Assembly (NCBI GenBank): GCA_017163975.1 | Contig: JAFFSR010000004.1 | Location: 4,464,001-4,528,000, forward strand | Origin: Anastatus disparis | Lineage: Eukaryota; Arthropoda; Insecta; Hymenoptera; Eupelmidae | Reading direction: 5' to 3' | Length of the DNA stretch: 64,000 nucleotides | Shown: piece after piece, positions 38,629-47,547 of the stretch | How the letters are laid out: every line of letters starts with the position of its first letter | Numbering within the stretch: position 1 is the first letter of the stretch | Notes under the pieces: model-generated | Told to the model about the DNA's origin: nothing | Seen by the model: the letters and a program-made list of their open reading frames with translations, nothing else | Databases searched by the model: none | Translations under genes and position numbers: made by a program

Positions 38629-39419
38629 AAAAGTAGACCCTTTAGTCAGGGAGTCCTTAAAGGTATTTGAGAAATTTCGTTTGAACGTTTGCTAGTATAA
38701 TTTATGATTTCTTTTTGAGGGTATTTAAAATCATCGATATTTTATACGATACCATTGTAGGTTGGTTATGACGGTAATATTTTTTTTTCCTTTCTCTGGT
38801 TTCGAATCAAGAGAATTCGAGGATTGAAAAATTGGTACAGTGAGTCAGTGAATTAATAATTGATTAAGTGGAATTTGTAATACTTGAAATGCTTAAATTA
38901 TATTCTATTGAAGTAATTATTATTTTATTGTTAATTTTTAAAGAATGGATTAAAACGTATCGTAGAAAATGAAATTGATTTATCTTTTAGTAGATTACAC
39001 TTGAAGTACGTTAGAGTATATCTTTGTAAGAAACATTAGTATTTAGAGTAATGAATTGTATTTGTTACAAATGTTACTTGTTCTAATAAATAAAAAATAT
39101 AAATTAATGCACCTAATTTATAAGTTGTGATTAACAGACGAGATAAAGAAAGTTTTAGCTTGAATATTAAACTTTTATAATAATATATGTTTTAAGTAAA
39201 ATGTTAAATCAAATTTTAAAAATATTTAATATTTTTTTCTTGTTTATTAAATTTTTTCTTTTTTTCAGATAAGATGATTTTCAAGCAGATTAATATAGGT
39301 TTTATCTCTTTTTGATTTCTTAGAAAAAATTATTATATCTTTTTAAAAAATCTAACTTTTGATTCGATAGTTTAAATTTAACTTGAATAATTAAAGAAAG
39401 TTGACTTAAAAAATTGTCT

Positions 39420-39600
39420 ACAAGCATAATTATGCAATATGTTTGTGTTTGTGTTGCGCATATGTGCGTGTATGTATTTAGTAAGTTATCACTTGAAAAC
39501 TACTCGATGGATTTGCTCCAAATTTTGCACACGAATTTAATTCAATTATTCAAGAACCGGAAGCTATTTACTGTCATTTTTCATACAGCGCAGTTTAAGG
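39420..39600 (-). repeat. solo relative of the ~165-bp array monomer
   Basis: The complement carries TGCAAAATTTGGAGCAAATC followed by CATCGAGTAGTTTTCAAGT, the same landmark as in the monomers at 42310-43660. It is followed by a CA/TA-rich end, as at 43601-43634. Confidence 0.6.
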
Positions 39601-40084
39601 TTGTTCTGGCTATACAGTCTGTGTCAAAAGCTAGTACTTTCGATAATGGTTTATATTTTTCGGTAGAGAGGATTTATTCAATTTCTCCCATAGTACTTTA
39701 TTAGATAATGCTAAAGCAGTCATTTTAAACTTTGTTTCATTTGAATATAACAATTTATTAAAAAGTAGCATTTTAAAGTTTATAACTTTTACCGAAATCT
39801 AATGTAATCATAAACAAAGATGCCAAAGTTTCAAAAATGATTTTATTCGACAGCAGCAAAGTTTATTCTGTTCAAAATTGAAAATTCTTTTTTTTTAATA
39901 ACTAGAAAATCCAAGCGCGCCCTATATCTAATCTAAATGTGTAAATTTTTAATAATTGACTGTGAATATAGTATTATTATTTTCTGTTTATTATTAAAAA
40001 ATAATAGTTGTATATCTACTAAAATTTGCATCAGTAAAGAAATTGATGTTATGTACTAATATATCAGGGCAGTCTACGCGCCAT

Positions 40085-40212
40085 CAATTATAGTACATTA
40101 TGCAATGAGTGTGTAAAAGCTTTATTCACGAAAGTTTACAGCCCGAGCCGAAGGCGAGGGCTTTAACGAGTTTCGAAAAAAAACCTTTACACACCCGTTC
40201 CATAATGTATTT
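40085..40212. repeat. hairpin element with GCCCGAG-type core
   Basis: Arms read ACATTATGCAATGAGTGTGT and, inverted, ACACACCCGTTCCATAATGT. The centre holds AGCCCGAGCCGAAGGCGAG. This looks like a small GC-centred MITE. Confidence 0.55.
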
Positions 40213-40344
40213 TATACCACGATAGTCGAATAACCATATTAAAGTTATGATTTTGAGGTTAGAGTGGTATAAAATTTATTTAATACACGAGACGCGGAAA
40301 ACTTTGAGAAAAATAAATCCCATATAAAAGATATATTATTATTT

Positions 40345-40718
40345 AGCAGGCCGGATTCGCTATCCTTGTCTAATAGAGTTTTTTGTTATTTACTCAAGTA
40401 TTAATCAATGAATCTGTAAATTGAAGGTTGAGCGCAATAGATATTGTTATTACGAATATTTATGCACAAGAAAAAAAAAATTCTATCGCATTGTTTTTGA
40501 GATAAGTAAGGAAGACAAAAATATTATAAACATAACCTTTTACTTCAGCGTTCCTTACTTTTCTCAAAAACAATGCGATAGAATTTTTTTTTCTTGTGCA
40601 TAAATATTCATAATAACAATATCTATTGCGCTCAACCTTCAATTTGCAGATACATCGGCTAATACTTGAATAAATAAGAAAAAACTCAATTAGACAAGGA
40701 CAGCGAATTTGGCCTGCT
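40345..40718. mobile_element. foldback element, GGCCG...GTCTAAT family, copy A
   Basis: Begins AGCAGGCCGGATTCGC and ends with the complement GGCCTGCT. The arms of about 165 bp are nearly perfect inverted copies around a centre of about 40 bp. Subterminal CCTTGTCTAAT and inner TATCGCATTGTTTTTGAGA motifs recur in the copies at 46023-46400 / 47771-48148 and 60292-60684. No transposase gene; a non-autonomous element. Confidence 0.8.
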
Positions 40719-40751
40719 CTTCAAAAGTTATTTTACAAATATAGCTTTTTA

Positions 40752-41061
40752 TACACTGATAGACCTTTAAGAAGAAGTGTGAGTTCTTCCTTTAAGATCT
40801 CGTAGCTTCTCAACGCAAGAGCATACAGCTCTTACGGAAGAACGCAGCAATTTTTCGGCATCTTTTTTTCAGTTTTTGTCTGTCGGTATTAACAAATTCC
40901 GCTTCTTTAACTGAAAGAGCTATGCGCTCTTACAGAAGAGAGCCGTTCATTTACATAGTCGCCTCGAGCTTATGCCGGTTGTATTTCTTTTCATGAAAGA
41001 CAGCTAATAACGACACTTCAATCTGATAATATCGCCGGTCTCTTAAAGGTCTATCAGTGTA
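40752..41061. mobile_element. MITE with perfect 22-bp ends (CACTGATAGACC type)
   Basis: Perfect inverted termini ACACTGATAGACCTTTAAGA and its complement are bounded by TA dinucleotides, suggesting a Tc1/mariner-type TA target. About 310 bp. The interior holds two related AGAGC...GCTCTTACNGAAGA blocks. No ORF of note. Confidence 0.75.
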
Positions 41062-41348
41062 TACATAATTTTTAATATTAACCTTTAAATATTGTCTTTG
41101 ATTTCCAAGATCGACCTCTGCACATAGTAATTTAAAGATGTCCATGATTAAATATATCTGTTTTTAATACAATGTAATGCAGTTTATGAAAACGGCTTTT
41201 CCAGGTATATCATCTCTTAAAATTTTACATTTAAAGGAGATATAAAATGGACATCCTGCACTCATGAATATTGACTATCTTTTCACTTTTTATTGCAAAA
41301 TTTCAGGAACAAAAATGCATTAGATTGTACCATGAAAATTATATAATT

Positions 41349-41474
41349 AGATTTTTAAATAAATTTATTCATTAAGAATTTTTAATTTCCGGTGCCGAAC
41401 CGAAAAATTTAAATATATAATATTGGAACCCAAAATTCTCAATAACTAATGAATGAATTTATTTAAAAATTAAT
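41349..41474. repeat. hairpin element
   Basis: Inverted arms (41351-41383 and 41432-41474) share TTTTTAAATAAATTTATTCA-type sequence and AGAATTTT, around a GC-richer centre with CCGGTGCCGAACCG. Confidence 0.5.
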
Positions 41475-41773
41475 AATATTTACAACAATATGAAATTCAT
41501 ACAATATACAAAAACGCTGCCAAGTGCTTATAGAGCTTATTGAGTTAGAGAAATTTGATTTTATTTTTTTAAATGTGATTTCAATGTAAAAAACATAACT
41601 TCTATTCAAGAAAAATTAGTGATTGTGAGAGAGTTATTAGGAAATAGGAAGAGAGAGTCAGGAATGGATAAAAATAGGATAAAAATGAGGATCAATCTAA
41701 GTTAGAAATACAGAGAGGAAGTGAGGACGTAAGAATAGAGTTAGTGAAAGTGTTGAATCAGAAATCAAAAGAA

Positions 41774-42304
41774 CCCATATGGAAAAAATTTCTGGAAATA
41801 ATTGTAAATAAGTGTTAATAACTGTAAATAAATGTAAATAACTGTAAATAAGTGTTAAAAAATGTTGAAAACAGTTATTTACTGTTATTTACACTTATTT
41901 ACAGTTATTTATATTTATTTACAGTTATTCATATTTATTTATTTTTTTTTACAATTATTCACATTTATTTACGATTATTTATATTTTTTCATTTTTTTTT
42001 TACAATTTTTTACAGTTTTTTACAGTTAATTACAGTTATTTAAATTTTCGAAATGCGAAAATTTTTAAAATGTGAATAACTGTAAAAAACTATGAAAAAT
42101 TGTAAATAATTGTAAATAATTATAAATAACTCTAAATAACTGTAAATAATTGTAAATAACTGTTAATAATTGTAAATAAGTGTAAATAATTGTAAATAAC
42201 TGTTAAAAAATTTTGAAATTGAGACATAAATAACAGTTATTTACAGTTATTTACAATTATTTACTATTATTTACAGTTATTCAGAGAAATTATTTCCATA
42301 TGGG
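41774..42304. repeat. inverted-repeat element built from (TGTAAATAAC)-like units
   Basis: Bounded by CCCATATGG and CCATATGGG, with GAAATAATT next to each end in inverted orientation. The interior is dozens of degenerate 10-11 bp units, TGTAAATAAC or its complement. These form blocks that switch orientation: forward, reverse from about 41876, forward again after about 42060, and reverse near 42230. It can fold at many registers. No coding. Confidence 0.75.
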
Positions 42305-42309
42305 AAGTG

Positions 42310-43660
42310 ATTAAAGAGCTACGCTAAGAAAATTATTTTTTAAAAGCTTGTTTTATAAAGACAGTAGCAAACAACTTGTATACAAATTTTAGAGCAAATC
42401 TATCGAGTAGTTCACGTTAAATAAATAAAAAATGAAAAAATCAATTTTTTTCTCAAAATTTATTAACATTTTTAAAAATTAAAAGATGCTAAGAAAATCG
42501 GGTTTTAAAAGTCATACTTCTTTTGACAGATGCAAATAATTCTCATGCAAATTCCAAAGCAAATTCATTAAGTAATTTACGTAAAATACAAAAAAAATGA
42601 AAAATCGAAATTTTTTTTTAAATTTCTTAAATTGGCTCTATAAAAGAAACTACGCCACGAAAACCTATTTTCAATAGCTTCCCGTCTATTTATACAAAAT
42701 AATAAATAGTATGCAAAATTTGAAGCAAATCCATCGAGTAGTTTTCGAGATTTCGTTGGCTAAATAAATACCATTTTCTTTTCAAAATTTCTTTCCAAAA
42801 TTTTCAAAATGCTCTAAAATTAAAACTACGCTGGGGAAACCAATTTTTGAAAATTTCCCTTCTTTTGGCAGTCGCAAATAATTTCCTTGCGAATTTTAGA
42901 ACAAATCTATCGAGTACTTTGAGTAAAATAAAAAAAATAAGAAACGAAGGATCGAAATTTTTTTAAAATCTTTAAAATTTTCTAAAATTGTAACCACGCT
43001 ATAAAAGTTAGTTTTCGAAAGCTTATTTTCTTCAGACAATAGCGAATTGATATAAAAATTTTGGAGAAAATTTATAGTATGGTTTACACAAAATAGAAAA
43101 TAAATGATAAATTAAAATTTTTTTGAAAATTTTCAAAATGCTCTAAAATTAAAACTGCACTAAGAAAATCAGTTTTCTAAAGCTTGTTTTCTTCAGACAG
43201 TAGTGAATAACTTGCATATAAATTTTGGAGCAAATCTATCGAATGGTTTTCGTAAAATAGAAAAAAAATGTAAAATAACAATTTTTTTTAAAATTTTAAT
43301 AATGCTCTAAAATTAAAAGTACGGTAAGAAAATCAGTTTTCAAAAGTTTTTCTTCTGTCGGCAGTCGAAAATAAGTTCCATACAAATTTTCAAGCAAATT
43401 CTTCGTGTATTTTACGTAAAATACAAGAAAAATGAAAAATAGAAATTTTTATAAAATTCTTAAAATGACTAAAAAAAATACGCTAAGAAAACCAATTTCC
43501 AATAGCTTCCCGTCGAGTAAGATAAAAAAATAAATTGTATGGAAAATTTGAAGCAAATCCATCGAGTAGTTTTCGAGATCTAATTGGCGTACTGAATTAA
43601 TACACACTCACACACACATACATACATACATACAATGAAAAAATAGAAAAAAAAATTTTT
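42310..43660. repeat. array of about eight diverged ~165-bp monomers
   Basis: Landmarks recur every 160-176 bases: GCTAAGAAAA near 42322, 42489, 42654, 42830, 43000, 43160, 43324 and 43483. Most monomers also carry AGCAAATCNATCGAGTAGTTT and ATGCTCTAAAATTAAAA. Monomers are well diverged. The array ends with CGAGATCTAATTGGCG and an (ACAC)/(CATA) run, 30 to 60 bases before the palindrome. Confidence 0.75.
43601..43634. repeat. (CA)n/(CATA)n microsatellite
   Basis: CACACACACATA followed by CATACATACATACA, at the end of the monomer array. Confidence 0.85.
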
Positions 43661-43894
43661 TATCGATACAATGCTTTCTCTATGAGAAAGTGATAGTGAA
43701 ATAAAAAACAGTTTATTTATTGGATTAACATTTATTTAATGGTTTTAACAATTTATATTACATGTTTATTTAGCTAAGATTATAATTATTTTGGTGTAGT
43801 TTTAAACACACATAGTATGTTTAAGCTTCACTCGAAAAAAAAAACAGAAATATTGTACAACATATTTAACACATTGAAAGAAAACAAGTTGAGT

Positions 43895-43900
43895 TTTATT
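43895..43900 (-). terminator. polyadenylation signal, left F-box gene
   Basis: AATAAA on the minus strand, 18 bases after the stop codon. Further AATAAA motifs lie nearer the arm end. Confidence 0.4.
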
Positions 43901-43917
43901 AACTTAAGGATACACTG

Positions 43918-46623
43918 TTATAAATATTTGTAGCAAATTCCATTTTTTTTAACAGTGTAGAAAAAATTAGTTAGCTCAAGAAATGGTGATGCAGTCGCAT
44001 TAATATAATCGACATCTATGCCTTTCAGAGACACTTGCATTTTAAGAATAACATTGTTGGTACGATTTTTTGCGGCTGTGATTGCCACTTTCACTAATTC
44101 GTAGTTCACTTTTTCACAGGCAATGACATTAAGTGATTCAAGATAATGCAATTTTCTGATTAAGCGACACAGGCCTTGATTTTTCAATCTTCCACAACCA
44201 GAGCAATCCAGTACACGTAAATTTGGTATATCTGTAAATATCGCATCGGTAATTTTGGGTAGCTTTTTTATGAAGAGCTGTTGAAGTTTCGGTAATACGA
44301 CGATATGAGCCAAGCCTTTATTACTGATTTCAAAATTTTCTGCAAGCATAAAATGTATATATAAATAAAAAATTATAATTTCAAATACATGTTTATATAA
44401 AAATAATAAAATATTTGTTAAAATTTTCTCACCTGAAAGATTGATTATCTGTAATTCTTTGCATTTTTCTCCAATTACTTTCAAAGTTTGATCGTCAATA
44501 TTGTTTGTACGAACATCTAATTGTATAAGATTACTAAATCCTTTCATTTGCAGCAATTCATAATTTTCTAACTGTAGTCTTGGATATTCACGAAATTCCA
44601 AAGCCCTTAAACTTTCAGCGTGAAAACATATTGTGTTAAAAGTTTTGTAAGTCAAACCTGTACAATATGTTAGCGATAAGGTGTGTAATTTTCGTAGTTT
44701 CTTCACAACCTATTAATAAACAAAATATACAGATTATATTAATTGAATGATGTTTAATTTAAATATAAAATATAATAATTAAAATTAACTTACTTTTTCC
44801 AAATAGCACGGAGATATATTATAACTGATTGTTATGATAAGTGTTTCTAAAGAGGCTGCGGATAGATTCAATAAACATTTCCCAGTGATCGCGGTATCCT
44901 TAAGTCTAAGGTATCGAAGTTTCTTGTTATTCAAGAATAATTTTGATAACTCCTTCTCGTATGATGGATCGTGAGTAATTTCATATGAATTTGAATTAGT
45001 TATATCGATGTGCTGTAGATTTTCACAGTGCTGAGCAAAGACTGATACCACTTTTCCATCTAATTCTGAAATATATCGGGTCCTTTCAGAAAAATCGATA
45101 TGCGTGAGATATGAGCCACAACGGTATAAAACTTTACGAAGGGTTACCATCTTCATGAGTCTTAGGTTTTCACAGGTGCTATCATCTCCCCATGTTTTTT
45201 CTTTCAAGTCGAATTTTTTGAAAGATCGCCAGGTAAGTTGACTAACAGTTTCCCATCGTCTGCAAACTATAATGCAAATATTACGTTAATAATTTATGTT
45301 TATGTATGTTCTTATAAATAAAAAATTATACATGTTATGTTATACATGTAGGGTAAGTAAATTTGATTTTATAAATACCTTTTTCTAATACAATACGATT
45401 GCCACGAGGAATGTAAGAAAAAATATGCATCAAGCAATCGTCATTAAGTTTATTTATTTCTGTCACATCATTTACTCTGCTCCTGGTGGAAATATCTGTA
45501 ATAGAAAAAATATTAAATTAGGGAGATGAAATATACTGACATTACAATTTTTCAAATTTTTTATTCTTCATTCATAAATACTATATAGTAAATAATATAT
45601 AATAATATAAAATTATATAATTATATAAAAATTATAAGGGGGAGATGATTTATACGTAATTACCGATATTGCAGTTTCTCGAATTTTTAATCTTCATTTT
45701 TGGACTAAAAATTGGAAAATTTGAAAAGCTGTAATGTCGGTATTTTACATTTAAAGTGAAAATTACTGATGCATAATCACAAGTTTATTTTATACTATAA
45801 TTTTCTAATCACAAAATCTAACGTGATAAATATTAGTGCAGAATAATAATAATTAAAAAAAAAGTGATACCGAGAGAATAATATTGCTATTTTTCAAAAT
45901 ATTGTTGATAATAAAAAAAATCAATGCAATGTTTGAAATTGCATACTATTTTTGCTAGTAAGAGTAAAACAAATTTGCGATTATGAGTGTGCAATTTTAA
46001 CTTAATTCAAGTTTACATTAAGAGCAGGCAGAACTATCTGTCTTTGTCTAATAAAGTTTTTTATCATTTATATAAACACCATCCGATGTTACAAGAAAAA
46101 AATAGTAGCCACCGCTTGATATTAGTATCATAAGTAAATTTTTTAATAACAAGAAAATGATTTTATCGCGTAGTTTTTGAATAATATGAGACCTACTAAT
46201 AAACTAGAATATAATCTTTGTTGGTAGGTCTCATATTCTTCAAAAACTACGCGATAAAATAATTTGATTGTTATTACAAAATTTACTTATTATACTAATA
46301 TCTAGCGCGGGAAACTATTTTTTTCTTGCTACAACAGATGGTGTTTATATAAATGACAAAAAACGCTATTAGACAAAGACAGATAGTTCGGCCCCCTGTT
46401 AATTATTAAAAAAACAAAAAATAAAAATACATTATTATTTTTTCATCGTTTTAATAAAAAAATTCTTGCCATTTATTCATAAAAGAAAACAAGAAAATCT
46501 GTTAAACTTACCACGTACACAAGGCGAATTATCTATATGATTCTTCAAATTCATTGATTGTTGATTAACAAACAATCTACAACTCACATCCGACATATCT
46601 TCCGTTTTTAAAACTTTTGTCAT
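43918..46623 (-). CDS. F-box/leucine-rich-repeat protein, left-arm copy
   Basis: A five-exon gene read leftward from the palindrome centre: exons 46512-46623, 45379-45495, 44794-45266, 44433-44709 and 43918-44339, giving 466 residues. An F-box occupies about residues 51-98 (LNDDCLMHIFSYIP, then VCRRWETVSQLTWRSFKKF). Degenerate leucine-rich repeats of the FBXL type run from about residue 120 to 420. Such proteins are substrate-recognition subunits of SCF ubiquitin ligases: the F-box binds Skp1 and the repeats bind the target. No CAAX, signal or membrane segment is seen. Coding sequence appears identical to the right-arm copy, because both longest frames of each arm give the same residues. Intron 1 holds a foldback element. 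Specific orthology is not recognised. Confidence 0.85.
45660..45748. repeat. hairpin, CCGACATTGCAG family, left arm
   Basis: Arms ACCGATATTGCAGTTTCTCG and, inverted, CAAGC/GCTGTAATGTCGGTA surround a short centre. It lies in the intron between exons 1 and 2. The same ends occur at 53909-54070. Confidence 0.55.
46023..46400. mobile_element. foldback element, GGCCG...GTCTAAT family, copy B (left arm)
   Basis: Arms of about 175 bp are inverted around a short centre. Termini are AGCAGGCAGAACTATCTGTC and the complement of GGGGGCCGAACTATCTGTC. It has subterminal CTTTGTCTAAT and an inner TTATCGCGTAGTTTTTGA. It sits in intron 1 of the left F-box gene. Confidence 0.8.
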
Positions 46624-47547
46624 ATTTATAAAACTTAAAACAAATGGTTTAATAATTTCACAAAAAAATAAATTAAACCTCTTATAAAGACGTTATATTG
46701 CAATAAAATTTGTACAAAAAGTGACTCAAAAATAAATTGTCACTTGTGTATAGTAAAAATGATGATATAAGAGAGACAAATGCTTATAATAAAATCGTCA
46801 AAAATTGTTTCAAACTTTGTCTGAAACTGATTTGAACTATAAACTTATGTATAGTCATACTGAATTTAGTTTCCAACATTTACTCTTTATATAGAGTTTA
46901 AAAGGAATTAAGGGTGGATTATAATTTTAACAATTAATCCCTCTGAATTTTCTACTTGTATTTTCAAAAAAAAACCCTATTTACATAAATTGGCAGTTAA
47001 ACGATTGAGTTGGATCACAATATAATTTTTAAAAGTTTAATAATATCACACATGTAAGTACTATAAAATTGATCATATGATTCTTTTATGGTTGGATAAT
47101 TCCGGGGTTTTTTCGAAACCATAAGTATATGAAATTCAAAGGGATTAATTATTAAAATTATGACCCACCCCTAATCCCTTTTAAAAGCCTATAGGGTTTT
47201 TTTTTGAAAATACAAGTAGAAAATTCAGAGGGATTAATTGTTTAAATTATAATCCACCCTTAATTCCTTTTAAACTCTATATAAAGAGTAAATGTTGGAA
47301 ACTAAATTCAGTATGACTATACATAAGTTTATAGTTCAAATCAGTTTCAGACAAAGTTTGAAACAATTTTTGACGATTTTATTATAAGCATTTGTCTCTC
47401 TTATATCATCATTTTTACTATACACAAGTGACAATTTATTTTTGAGTCACTTTTTGTACAAATTTTATTGCAATATAACGTCTTTATAAGAGGTTTAATT
47501 TATTTTTTTGTGAAATTATTAAACCATTTGTTTTAAGTTTTATAAAT
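46624..47547. promoter_or_regulatory. shared divergent promoter region of the two F-box genes
   Basis: 924 bases lie between the two start codons: 357 bases of identical or near-identical arm on each side plus the 210-base spacer. Each gene thus has its own copy of the proximal sequence. No TATA box or initiator stands out. Confidence 0.5.
46981..47190. other. palindrome spacer
   Basis: 210 single-copy bases at the centre. The right half (about 47131-47188: GAAATTCAAAGGGATTAATT, then CTAATCCCTTTTAAAAGCC) is a diverged direct copy of the adjacent arm sequence at about 47219-47277 (AAATTCAGAGGGATTAATTG, then TTAATTCCTTTTAAACTC). The breakpoint therefore lies at a local repeat. Confidence 0.6.

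Larger units (their letters stand above)
38641..40344. other. non-coding region with repeat fragments
   Basis: Contains a minus-strand fragment related to the 42.3-43.7 kb array (39420-39600) and a GC-richer hairpin (40085-40212). No gene seen. Confidence 0.45.

Noticed and set aside
38607..38630. CRISPR-like or telomeric array
   Set aside because: The (AAG)n run is the SINE tail. No spaced direct repeats of CRISPR type or TTAGG telomere repeats are present in the window.
40421..40642. Two 60-codon frames on opposite strands with nearly the same protein
   Set aside because: They are the two arms of the foldback element read in opposite directions, not genes.
41852..42043. 63-codon Leu/Phe/Tyr-rich frame
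   Set aside because: Translation of the (TGTAAATAAC)-type repeat units.
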